Shown: one piece after another, positions 44,158 to 52,595 of the stretch
Numbering within the stretch: the stretch's first letter is position 1
How the letters are laid out: each line of letters starts with the position of its first letter
From: Sva-07 sp963716095
GTDB taxonomy: Bacteria > Actinomycetota > Acidimicrobiia > Acidimicrobiales > Ilumatobacteraceae
Reading direction: 5' to 3'
Assembly (NCBI GenBank): GCA_963716095.1
Contig: CAVQSV010000012.1
Location: forward strand, 1 to 64,000
Length of the DNA: 64,000 nucleotides
Translations under genes and position numbers: made by a program
The notes under the pieces: generated by a model
The model's database searches: none
What the model was told of the DNA's origin: nothing
The model's input: the letters and a program-made list of their open reading frames with translations, nothing else

Positions 44158-45074
44158 GCACTCGAGGAGAGTTCCGAGTCACCGCCGTACAGGCCACACC
44201 GGCCTACCTCGACCGCGAGGCCACCCTCGACATCGTCGCCGACCAGATCGCCGAAGCCGGTGCCGACGGTTCGAACCTCGTCGTGTTTCCGGAGTCGTTC
44301 GTGCCTGGCTACCCCGACTGGGTCTGGCGCATGACCGCAGCACAGGACGGCGAGTGGTACCAGCGGTTCCACGATCAGGCCGTCGACATCGACGGGCCCC
44401 ATCTCGACAAGGCGCGCGCTGCTGCCGAAGCCGCTGGGGTGTGGGTGGCGTTGGGGATCACCGAACGAACGGCTTCGGGCACGCTCTACAACGCAGTCGT
44501 CTACATCGACGACCGCGGCGAGATCGCCGGCCTGCACCGCAAACTGGTCCCCACCGCCGCCGAACGGACGGTGTGGGCGAACGGGCAGGGCCCGATGCTC
44601 ACCGTCGTCGACATCGGCGGCGTGAAGGTCGGATCCCTCATCTGCTGGGAGAACTACATGCCCCTCGCCCGAGCAGCGTTGTACGAGAAGGGAATCGACG
44701 TGCTGCTCGCGCCGACCTGGGACAACAGTGACGAATGGGTGCCGACGCTGCGCCACATCGCCAAAGAGGGCAGGGTGTTCGTCGTCGGCGTGACCGCGTA
44801 CATCCGAGGCTGTGATGTACCGACCGACCTCCCCGGTGCAGCGGAACTCTACGAGGATGCGGAGGCGCCGCTGTCCTACGGGAACAGCTCCATCGTGGCC
44901 CCCGGCGGGGAGTTACTCGAAGGCCCGCTGCTCGGCGAAGCCGGGACGGTCACCGCAACCCTCGACCTCGACCTCATCGCGTCGGGCCGGCGCGCGTTCG
45001 ACCCGGTCGGCCACTACGCCCGGCCCGACGTTCTTTCACTCACCATCAACACACTTGGAGACAGCCATGAATGA
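44154..45074 (+). CDS. Nitrilase-family hydrolase
   Basis: 306 aa. The nitrilase triad is clear: Glu47 (VVFPESF), Lys130 (GLHRKLVPT) and Cys164 (GSLICWENYMPLAR), plus Glu at the fourth position. The spacing Glu-Lys-Cys 47/130/164 is that of true nitrilases (about 48/131/165) and the CWEN motif favours nitrile over amide substrates. It hydrolyses a nitrile to an acid and ammonia. The operon with a methyltransferase and a VOC protein suggests a small natural-product or aliphatic nitrile pathway. Confidence 0.9.
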   Translation: MSTRGEFRVTAVQATPAYLDREATLDIVADQIAEAGADGSNLVVFPESFVPGYPDWVWRMTAAQDGEWYQRFHDQAVDIDGPHLDKARAAAEAAGVWVALGITERTASGTLYNAVVYIDDRGEIAGLHRKLVPTAAERTVWANGQGPMLTVVDIGGVKVGSLICWENYMPLARAALYEKGIDVLLAPTWDNSDEWVPTLRHIAKEGRVFVVGVTAYIRGCDVPTDLPGAAELYEDAEAPLSYGNSSIVAPGGELLEGPLLGEAGTVTATLDLDLIASGRRAFDPVGHYARPDVLSLTINTLGDSHE

Positions 45075-45474
45075 CTTTCCAGCAATCGGCCACGTCGCCG
45101 TGACCGTCAGGGATCTGGCGATCAGCCAACCGTGGTACCAGCAACTCATCGGCGCTGAGCCGGTCCTCGACGAACCAACCGCCGGTGGCTTCCATCACAC
45201 GGTGTTCATGATCGGCGACACGCTGATCGGGCTCCACGAACATCCGGACGCCGTTGACGACGGCGACACCTTCACGGAGTTCCGTGTCGGGCTGGATCAC
45301 ATCGGTTTCGGGTGCCCCGATCGGGACGCACTCGTCGCATGGGAGAGCCGGCTCGACAGCCTGGGCATCGCGCACGGAGGCATCGTGGACGCCCACTACG
45401 GCTCAGGGCTGAGCTTCAGGGATCCGGATGGCATCGCGCTCGAGTTCTTCGCTCCGCCGCCAGCAAACGCCTGA
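45067..45474 (+). CDS. VOC (glyoxalase/bleomycin-resistance) family protein
   Basis: 135 aa from ATG 45067, overlapping the nitrilase stop by 8 nt. Two beta-alpha-beta-beta-beta units: IGHVAVTVRDLAISQPWYQQLIGAEP, and VGLDHIGFGCPDRDALVAW, ending SGLSFRDPDGIALEFF with the metal-binding Glu. His8 and Glu near 127 are likely metal ligands. Possible roles are ring-opening dioxygenase, isomerase or binding protein. Last gene of its operon. Confidence 0.9.
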   Translation: MNDFPAIGHVAVTVRDLAISQPWYQQLIGAEPVLDEPTAGGFHHTVFMIGDTLIGLHEHPDAVDDGDTFTEFRVGLDHIGFGCPDRDALVAWESRLDSLGIAHGGIVDAHYGSGLSFRDPDGIALEFFAPPPANA

Positions 45475-45497
45475 ATCCTGCGGAGGCGCTGAGGGGG

Positions 45498-47831
45498 TCA
45501 GCGACGTCGGCCGACCACGAGCGCAGGCAACGCAACGACGGTCGCGAACCAGCTCAGCACGATGATCGAGCCCAGGAAGATGCCGACGATCACATACGGG
45601 GTCAGCGACGAGAAGAGCAGGGGCAGGAAGCCCACGGCGATCACCGCGGCGTTGCGGGTCAGCGCACGAGCCGGTTCCTCTGCGAACGCTTCGATCGCGG
45701 CGACCGAACTGCCGAGGTCGGAGCGCAACTCGCGGAATCGCTCGACGAAGTGGATGGCGAAGTCGACACCGATTCCGAGCACGAGGGTCGACAGCACCGC
45801 GATCGGCATGTCGTAGTCCTTGCCGATCAGACCGATCGTGCCGTACACGATCATGATCGTCCACAGCACCGGCGCAATCCCGATGAGCGCCCACACCACC
45901 GACCGGAAGAGGATCCCCAGCAGCACGAGCACGATCGCCAACGTCACCAGGAATCCGGTGAGCATTCCCTCGACCATCTCGTCCTGCCACACCAGGTTGA
46001 GATAGGTCTCGCCGCCCCATTCGGCGGTGACACCGTCCGGGAGCGGTACCGCCTCGAGTTGCTCGGCAGTGACGTCGAGCACCGACTGCATCGCCTGGTT
46101 GTCGCCGTCTCGGAGCTGCAGCCGAACGTTGGCCTGATCTCCCGCCGGTGTGATCAAGGTGGCAGTGAGGGGCGACGCCAGCGCGGCTCCGGCGAGCGCC
46201 GTCGTCGCGTCGTCTCCCGTCGCTCCACCGATGAGGTCGACGTACGACGCCGACGTCCCGACGATCGGGTCGTCCTCCCACACGGCTTGCAGCGCGGCAA
46301 CCGCAGCGACCGTCTCGCTGCTGACCATCAGCGATGGGTCGTCGGCGCGCACGTACAGGCTGGCGCCGAACGTGCCCGGCAGTTCGTCGTTGAGACGTTC
46401 GGTCGCCACGCGCACCTCCTGGCCGGGGCGGAACCAGTTCACCGGATTGTCGTTGACCTCGATCGTGCCGATCAGCGGCACCGAGAGCACGGCGAGCACC
46501 GCAGCCCCCAACAGCACCGGCAGGCGGTGGCGGCTGGCGCCGATCGGCAACCGGCGCACCACGCCGGCGAACCGTCCGTCGCCTGCAGCACGGTCCCCGA
46601 CCGCCTTCGCGATCGACGACTCCTTCACCAACATGAGCACCGCGGGGAGGATCGTGAGCGTGCCGAGCCAGGCGACGGCAACACCGATCGCAACGAAGAT
46701 CCCGAACACCCGAACCGGTGGAATCGGCGTGAGGGCCAGTGCGACGAAGCCGACGACGGTGGTCAGCGTCGTGAACGCGATCGGTCCGGCGAGTTCGTCG
46801 TAGACGGTGCGCAGCGCGGCTCGACGGTCGCGAAGTCGCCCATATCGGTCGAAGAACTCGCTGATGACGTGGATCGCATCGAGAATGGCGATCGGCATCA
46901 GGAAGATCGGGATCATCGAACTCATGATGTGCAAGGTGTTGCCGGTCCCGATCAGCAGCCCCATCGCCCAGATCACCGACAGCAGCGCGAGCAACATCGC
47001 GGGTCCCACCAGCACGACCCGCCGGAAGAACACCAGCATCAACGCGAAGATCGCCACACCTGCCATCGGTGCGAACACCGCCATCTGTACGAACATCTGG
47101 TCGCCGAACGCCTCCTGCGCCAGCGGCAAGCCGGCGACGTGACGTTCCAACGCAACGAGTTCCGGTGACTCGTCGAGGAGTCGATCGATCTCATCGCTCA
47201 CCGGCACCGCGTCGGACTTGTCGTCGAGCGGCACGAAGAATGCGAAGGTGTCGCCGTCGGCCGACAGCACGTTGCCGGCGAGCAGCGGGTCGATGGCGAT
47301 CTGATCCGCAATCGCCTGCGCTGCCGCGTCAGTCTCCGGGCCCGCGTCCGGGATCGCCGTGCGTACCGAGATCATCGTGTCTTCGGCCACCCCGCCGATC
47401 GCGCTGATCGAGTCGTGGAACGCCACGGCGGCGTCGATGTCCGACGCGGTCACCAGACTCTGATCGGAGAACAGCCCGACCACGACCATGTCGCGGGTAC
47501 CGAACGTCGTGCGGATCTCTTCGTTGAGCACCCGGACCGGTGCGTCGGCCGACAACATGCTCTCGGGGTCGGTGTCGACCTGGACTCTGACGAACAACGC
47601 CAGCAGCACGATCGTGATGACCGCCGCGATCGCCACCACCCGCTTGGGCCAACGCATCGATGTCTCGACCAGTCCGAGCGAGATCCGGCCGACGAACCCT
47701 GAGGCTCGGTGGTGGTGCGCCGGGCCGTGGCCGACTCCGGCGAGCACCGCATCGACGTCGATCGCATCGTCGGTTTCGGGGCCGGTGTCCGCCTGTTCGT
47801 CGACGTCGATCCCGTGTCCGGATGGATTCAT
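45498..47831 (-). CDS. RND/MMPL-family exporter
   Basis: 777 aa. Two copies of the RND unit: helix 1 (MRWPKRVVAIAAVITIVLLALFV, near 60) followed by a large extracytoplasmic domain, then four to five helices starting FALMLVFFRRVVLVGP and GPIAFTTLTTVVGF; the second half repeats this. Motif GIDFAIH-like (VLGIGVDFAIHFVERFRE) near 690 carries the proton-relay Asp. Such proteins move lipids, hopanoids or drugs using the proton gradient. Convergent with the VOC operon; no partner membrane-fusion gene is seen. Confidence 0.85.
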   Translation of the reverse strand: MNPSGHGIDVDEQADTGPETDDAIDVDAVLAGVGHGPAHHHRASGFVGRISLGLVETSMRWPKRVVAIAAVITIVLLALFVRVQVDTDPESMLSADAPVRVLNEEIRTTFGTRDMVVVGLFSDQSLVTASDIDAAVAFHDSISAIGGVAEDTMISVRTAIPDAGPETDAAAQAIADQIAIDPLLAGNVLSADGDTFAFFVPLDDKSDAVPVSDEIDRLLDESPELVALERHVAGLPLAQEAFGDQMFVQMAVFAPMAGVAIFALMLVFFRRVVLVGPAMLLALLSVIWAMGLLIGTGNTLHIMSSMIPIFLMPIAILDAIHVISEFFDRYGRLRDRRAALRTVYDELAGPIAFTTLTTVVGFVALALTPIPPVRVFGIFVAIGVAVAWLGTLTILPAVLMLVKESSIAKAVGDRAAGDGRFAGVVRRLPIGASRHRLPVLLGAAVLAVLSVPLIGTIEVNDNPVNWFRPGQEVRVATERLNDELPGTFGASLYVRADDPSLMVSSETVAAVAALQAVWEDDPIVGTSASYVDLIGGATGDDATTALAGAALASPLTATLITPAGDQANVRLQLRDGDNQAMQSVLDVTAEQLEAVPLPDGVTAEWGGETYLNLVWQDEMVEGMLTGFLVTLAIVLVLLGILFRSVVWALIGIAPVLWTIMIVYGTIGLIGKDYDMPIAVLSTLVLGIGVDFAIHFVERFRELRSDLGSSVAAIEAFAEEPARALTRNAAVIAVGFLPLLFSSLTPYVIVGIFLGSIIVLSWFATVVALPALVVGRRR

Positions 47832-47876
47832 ACCCCGGAAGGTACCAGTACCCGAGAGCTCCGGACCCGGTGCCGG

Positions 47877-48677
47877 TCACACGATGTTCAACGTGTCGAG
47901 CACCACCGCTGCGAACTCACCGTCGCCATCCACCGTGCAGCACTCGCGCCAGTCGCAACGCTGGGTTCCCCAACGAACGAAGTCGTGCGCCGACGACTCG
48001 ACGGTGGCGGCGACGTCGCCGGCCAGTCCTTCGGAGACCACGATCTCGGAGCCGTCCATGCGAATCGTCCACTCGCCACCGCCCGGTCCGGTGAGCCGGA
48101 GGCCGAGCGGTTGGGTGATCACCGGCTCGAGCTCGCCTGGCTGCATCTGAGGGATGCCGGCCAGCATCCAGTCGATCCCCGGGCGGATCTCGGCATCGGC
48201 GACCGCAGGAACGTCGGCAGCGATCGGGCCGGTCGGTTCGAGCAAGTCGATGCGGAGGTGGCAGTAGTGATCGAACGCGAACGCGTTGGCGACCATGTGC
48301 ATCGGGTAGGTACCGAGGTCCGCGAGCGGGCCCAACGTCGACGCGGTCGGCTCCTGCTGCATTGCGTCGAGCACGCCGAACCAAGCATCTGCGTACCGGT
48401 CGTACTCGGCGAGCAGCTCCTCGACCGTCCAGTCCTTGCGAGGGGCGACCAGGGCCTCCATCGCCTCCTCGGCCGTCATCGCAGGAGCGGGTTCGTCAGG
48501 TGCTGGCGTCGGGTCGACGAACTCCTTCTGATTCGACGTCACGTGGGCGAGGAGGTCCTGGACTCGCCACCCCTGGCATCCACTCGGCTTCGACCAGTCG
48601 TCGGGGGACAACTCGGTCAGCACGTTACGGAAGTGAGCGTGGATGGTGCGCACGGCGTCGACGGCTTCAGTGGTCAT
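47877..48677 (-). CDS. MDMPI-type mycothiol-dependent enzyme (maleylpyruvate isomerase family)
   Basis: 266 aa. The N-terminal four-helix DinB/MDMPI domain (LSPDDWSKPSGCQGWRVQDLLAHV, with SxCxGW and the zinc-binding His in LAHVTSN) spans residues 1-180; HLRIDLLEP gives another ligand His. The C-terminal SCP2-like part (190-266) reads GEWTIRMDGSE. These proteins use mycothiol, the actinobacterial thiol. Substrate unknown. Confidence 0.85.
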   Translation of the reverse strand: MTTEAVDAVRTIHAHFRNVLTELSPDDWSKPSGCQGWRVQDLLAHVTSNQKEFVDPTPAPDEPAPAMTAEEAMEALVAPRKDWTVEELLAEYDRYADAWFGVLDAMQQEPTASTLGPLADLGTYPMHMVANAFAFDHYCHLRIDLLEPTGPIAADVPAVADAEIRPGIDWMLAGIPQMQPGELEPVITQPLGLRLTGPGGGEWTIRMDGSEIVVSEGLAGDVAATVESSAHDFVRWGTQRCDWRECCTVDGDGEFAAVVLDTLNIV

Positions 48678-48723
48678 GGTCCGAATGGTGTCAGTCGGAG
48701 CTCGGCGTCAGCGGGTCGGAACG

Positions 48724-49476
48724 TCAACGTTCGACGAGGCAGGCACGCAGTCGATCGATGGTCGTCGTGGCGATCGGAAACGAGGCAACCCAACCCGCCA
48801 GCGAGCCGTGCTCGGCCGCAGCCCGGTCGAGCACCAACTCCATCGTCTCGGCCGGCGCCCGGAACAGGGTCTCGGGCAGTCGAGCGACCGGTGGGTCGTC
48901 ATCGAGCGGGTTCGCGATCATCGCCGAACGTCGCCGATGTGCAGGACCGTCGGATCGCACGTAGTCGGCGACGATGTCGTGCGCGCCCACACCGATCGCC
49001 GCGTGGACCAGAGCGGTCATGAGCCCGGCTCGATCCTTGCCGAAGGCACAGTGCACGAGCACGGCACCGTCGGCGAGGTGTTCGGCAACGGTGTCGAGCA
49101 CTCGGCCGACCTGCTGGTGGCTCTCGTCGAGCATCCCTGCGTACAGGTTCGCCATGTCGGTCGGCGTGTCGAGCGGAGGGGGGTCCGAATGATCGACGAC
49201 CTGGTCGACCAGAGGGACATGCGTCGTCCTTGCCGGCTCGACGAATCCAGGCGTACGACTGAACTGGGTCTGCTGGCGAAGATCGATCACCGTCGCCAGT
49301 CCGAGCCGGTCGATCTCCGTTCGGCCGGTCGCGGTGATCCGGATCGGGTCGTCCGAGCGATACAGCAGGCCGCGCCGGACGGTTCCACCATCGGTGGTTG
49401 CCCAGCCGCCGGCATCACGGAAGTTCACACAGCCGTCGACCTCGACATGCCACTCGGGAAGTGGATCCGGACTCAC
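48724..49476 (-). CDS. Tyrosine-phosphatase-like protein
   Basis: 250 aa from the GTG at 49476, whose last bases overlap the kinase stop as GTGA. The P-loop CAFGKDRAG with Cys143 (HCxxGxxR) is that of the Y-phosphatase-3/dual-specificity-like family; NFRDAGGW near residue 18 and RSDDP/ IDLRQQTQ also fit. An open frame to 49683 lies inside the kinase gene and is not used. A phosphatase coupled to a kinase suggests a small substrate cycle. Confidence 0.85.
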   Translation of the reverse strand: MSPDPLPEWHVEVDGCVNFRDAGGWATTDGGTVRRGLLYRSDDPIRITATGRTEIDRLGLATVIDLRQQTQFSRTPGFVEPARTTHVPLVDQVVDHSDPPPLDTPTDMANLYAGMLDESHQQVGRVLDTVAEHLADGAVLVHCAFGKDRAGLMTALVHAAIGVGAHDIVADYVRSDGPAHRRRSAMIANPLDDDPPVARLPETLFRAPAETMELVLDRAAAEHGSLAGWVASFPIATTTIDRLRACLVER

Positions 49477-50102
49477 TGGTCGGCCACGACGACGAGGTCC
49501 GCTCTCGACCGGCTCGCCTCGACGAGTACCGCGTTGGCAGCATCCGATCCGTGTGCGAAGTCGATCGCATCCGCACGGTCGCGCCCGAACTCGATGTGCC
49601 GGGCGACCAGGCGAGCGATCCGCAACGGTGGAGGGACATCGAGAAACGCAGTCGCGTCGAGAAGGCCGCTCAGCGACGACCACGGTTCCTGATCGAGCAG
49701 GAGATAGTTCCCCTCGACGATCACCACGGAATCATGGGGGGCCACACTCAGCTGACCCGCGACCGGTTCGTCGATGATTCGATCGAAGGCCGGACACCGA
49801 ACCGTTCGGCTCGGATCGCGCAGCGATCGTACGAGCTCCACGAACGCCGACGAATCGAACGTCTCGGGCGCGCCCTTGACGTCGCGAAGTCCGCTCGCGA
49901 CCAGTTCCGCATTCGGTCGGTGGAAGCCGTCCATCGGCACCACCGGCGCTCCGAGTTCGTTGCCGAGATGCTCCGCCAACGTCGATTTGCCGCTCCCCGG
50001 CGGCCCAGCGACCCCGAACAGGTAGCGATCGACGCCCGTCGTCTGTGTGCGGACCCACGACACCACGTCGGCTGCCCCCATCGAGGGCGCTGCGTCAGCC
50101 AC
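49473..50102 (-). CDS. P-loop kinase of the nucleoside/phosphoribulokinase type
   Basis: 209 aa. Walker A VAGPPGSGKSTLAEHL (about 30-45), PMDGFHRPNAEL with the Asp of uridine kinase/PanK families, and VIVEGNYLLLDQEPW (about 125) as Walker B region. These occur in the P-loop nucleoside and sugar kinase family (uridine kinase-, FrcK-like). Substrate unknown. It overlaps the SCO6745-family gene upstream and the phosphatase gene downstream. Confidence 0.85.
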   Translation of the reverse strand: MADAAPSMGAADVVSWVRTQTTGVDRYLFGVAGPPGSGKSTLAEHLGNELGAPVVPMDGFHRPNAELVASGLRDVKGAPETFDSSAFVELVRSLRDPSRTVRCPAFDRIIDEPVAGQLSVAPHDSVVIVEGNYLLLDQEPWSSLSGLLDATAFLDVPPPLRIARLVARHIEFGRDRADAIDFAHGSDAANAVLVEASRSRADLVVVADQ

Positions 50103-50994
50103 CCGCCCGTTTCCTCGGGTCGGCCGGGAACGACCGGGCCTCGATCAGCCGAGCCGAGATCGCATCGGCGCCGGCAACGACAGAATCCAGCGCAGACCCC
50201 AGGGCCTCGATCAGCCCGGCCTGGCTCGCATCGGTCGACGCTTCGATGTCGACTCGGGCCCGCCGACCGGCATCGGTCAGATCGTCGCCGGCCATCCAGC
50301 CCCTCGCCTCCAGCCGGGCCACCGCCGCCGCCAAGGCGTCGGGGGCGAAGCCCCGAGTCGCGCTGTACTCCCCCAACCCGAACCCGAGCCAGCGCTCGGT
50401 GAGCACGTTCGCCTCGGCGGCATCGAGGCCGGCGCTCACCAGCGCGGCCAGGTGTCCGTCACCGCGATGCTCGCGTACGAGCTCGGCCGCCCGCCAGAGT
50501 CGTCCGCTGGGGAGTGCCGGAACGGGAAGCTCCCGCAATGCGCTGAACAGCGGCCGGCCGAGCGGATCGAGGCCGGCCAACGCATCGAACAGCGGATCGG
50601 CAACGGCCGCGCACTCCTCCGCTCCGGCAACCGCGGCGACGCTCTCGGCGCCACCAGTGGCGCGGGCCGCCAGGATGTCGTCACGGTCGACGGTCGAAGA
50701 TCCGGTCTCGAACACCGCTGCGATCAGCGCCGGTTCGAACACACCGAACGTCGCGGCGACCAACGCACTCGGCGGTGTCCCGAGGGCAGCGGCCCGACCC
50801 CACACATAGCCGGGAAAGAAGTCGACTCCCAGTGCCGTGAACCGCTCACCGGCGGTGCGCGACCACCAGCCCTGTGTGGCGATCGGTTCGAGGGCGTCGC
50901 GCAACCGGCGGGCGGGAGTGGAGGTCACATCCGGCTCGGCGATCGGCTCCTCCGGTGGCGCGAGGAAGATCGCGGCGATGTCGTCGTAGGTCAC
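50095..50994 (-). CDS. SCO6745-family helical protein
   Basis: 299 aa from the GTG at 50994 (GTG 51033 is an alternative; neither has a strong ribosome binding site). The segments RRLRDALEPIATQGWWS, ALGVDFFPGYVWGRAAALG, RTAGERFTALGVDF and ALAELVREHRGDGHLAALV are those of the actinobacterial SCO6745 family, mostly helical and of unknown function, sometimes found with SalK. It overlaps the kinase by 8 nt and lies about 50 nt below the dehydratase-like gene. Confidence 0.8.
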   Translation of the reverse strand: MTYDDIAAIFLAPPEEPIAEPDVTSTPARRLRDALEPIATQGWWSRTAGERFTALGVDFFPGYVWGRAAALGTPPSALVAATFGVFEPALIAAVFETGSSTVDRDDILAARATGGAESVAAVAGAEECAAVADPLFDALAGLDPLGRPLFSALRELPVPALPSGRLWRAAELVREHRGDGHLAALVSAGLDAAEANVLTERWLGFGLGEYSATRGFAPDALAAAVARLEARGWMAGDDLTDAGRRARVDIEASTDASQAGLIEALGSALDSVVAGADAISARLIEARSFPADPRKRAGG

Positions 50995-51045
50995 GTCCGC
51001 CAGTCTCCACGACGGCAACGGCCGGGCTCGCACCGACGGTGGATC

Positions 51046-52518
51046 TCAGTAGCTGCTGCGGATCAGTTCGAGGTCGCCGGCGATCATCGGGACCCGAACG
51101 TCGAGACCGGTGCTCGACAGGTCGAGGCTCACCCCGTCCATGCCGTGCACGTCCCAGTTGCGAGGTTCGGCGCCGATGATCCGGAAGCTGGTGCGAACGG
51201 TCGGGTCCTCGCGCAGTGGGGCCAGTCGGAGATGCAGGTTGCCGTCGAGCCACTCGGCCCTGGTGAACGCCATCGCCGGGAAGTCGACGCCGACGATCTG
51301 CGGGCACAGCTCCAGCGGAGCAGCAGACAACGCCTCCCACATTCCCCGACCCGCGGCCTCGCCCGCTGCAAGAAACGCGTTGAACTGCCCGCGAGGGTGT
51401 GGTTCGCCCAGGCCGAGACCGAACGTGAACTCGCCTCGTTCAGTGTCCCAGGTGGGTTCGTACGACGCCTCGATCGCCCGGGACAACCGACCGACGAGAT
51501 CGTCGAGGCCCCATTCCTTCGCGAGCACCAGCGACGAGCCGATCGCCCGGCTCGGGTTGATCGGCTGCGTCGGTTCGTCGCCGAGACCGATCGATCGGTA
51601 GCCCGCTTCGAAGAGCCGGAGGGCGTCGGCGGGTTCCTGCGGCGCGGCGTAGAACGACGTGGTCAGTGCAGCTGCGACCGGAAGGCGATGGTGCACGTCG
51701 AGCATCGGGTCGTAGTAGAAGGTCGTCGACTCCGGCGGGCTGTCGCTGGTCAACTCGAGGTAGTGCTCACGGGCGAACCGCCACCAGGGCTCGAATGCCT
51801 GACGGTGGAAGTCGGTGCCGTGTCGGTTGTCGTGGAGCCTCAGACCGAGGCCAGCTCCGGCCAGTCAAAACGGCCAGATCTTGGTGTTCTCTCAATGACA
51901 CCCGATCGGGGCAGCCAGCCACTGTCGACAGAGATGCTCGGCGATCTCACTGTGGGTCCAGGTGAAGGTGTTGTCGCCGTCGCGGATCATCTCGAACGGC
52001 TGGTTCCAGCGGTCGTCGTCGCCGGCGATCATCGATCGGATGCCGAGCAGGACGAGGAAGAAGCCCTTGTAGAACAGCATCCCATCGGCGGCGACCGGAT
52101 CCATCTGGACGCCCCACGGCTCGGTGCCGTTGGCCGTCCAGCCCGGAGCGTCGTAGTCGCCGAACAGTTCGGGCGGAATGAACAGGCGATAGATGTCCGG
52201 ATAGTCCGCCCGATCGGGATCGTGGCCGAACTGGGTCAACCAGTCACTCGCCGACCACCAACCGGTGTGGCGCTCGATCAACTGGTCGAGCACTGCGACA
52301 TACGGCTCGGTCCACGCAGGCGTGCGGTGCGCCATCAGCCCCATCGCGTACGACGAGTCGACCAGGTCGAAACGATGCCAGCTGGCCATGGGCGGATCGG
52401 ACCGGTCGTCCCAATGCGGGTGGGGTCGACCCGTCCGGTTCCAGTCGTCGGGCGTGTGCGCTTTGCGGTGCAGGTAGCGCAACCATCCCAGCGAACGCTC
52501 CGACAACTCCACGACCAC
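51046..52518 (-). CDS. Linalool dehydratase/isomerase-like enzyme with two in-frame TGA (predicted selenocysteines)
   Basis: 490 aa if both TGA are read. It starts at GTG 52518 (alternative 52512) and contains ASWHRFDLVDSSYAMGLMAHR (pieces), typical of the linalool dehydratase/isomerase (LDI) alpha/alpha barrel, runs to HEIAEHLCRQWL and GCH, then TGA (51894-51892), ENTKIWPF, TGA (51867-51865), LAGAGLGLRLHDN and on in the same frame to 51046. The TGAs are at codons 209 and 218, nine apart. LDI uses two cysteines nine residues apart (C171, C180, from memory). A hairpin with a GGTCT loop follows the second TGA. Reading through as a pseudogene would need two coincidental stops at both sites. Confidence 0.8.
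51834..51858 (-). promoter_or_regulatory. Bacterial SECIS-like hairpin after the second TGA
   Basis: On the minus strand, GGAG (51858-51855), a 4-nt bulge CTGG, stem CCTC (51850-51847), loop GGTCT (51846-51842), GAGG (51841-51838) and CTCC (51837-51834). The loop begins 19 nt after the TGA. In the E. coli fdhF element the loop GGTCT has the same distance (+19 to +23), and there SelB contacts the G and U. It would direct UGA as selenocysteine. Confidence 0.75.
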
Positions 52519-52595
52519 CGACGGTAGTCGCCGCCTCGCCCGCAAGTACGGTGGCCGGTGTTCGTGCGGTGCCGGGCCGCACGGGGAGGGGGACC

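Noticed and set aside
51865..51894. The two TGA codons as nonsense mutations or a changed genetic code
   Set aside because: TGA ends most other genes in this window, so a general recoding to Cys or Trp is unlikely. Decay would not place both stops at the nine-residue spacing of the active-site cysteines beside a fdhF-like hairpin.
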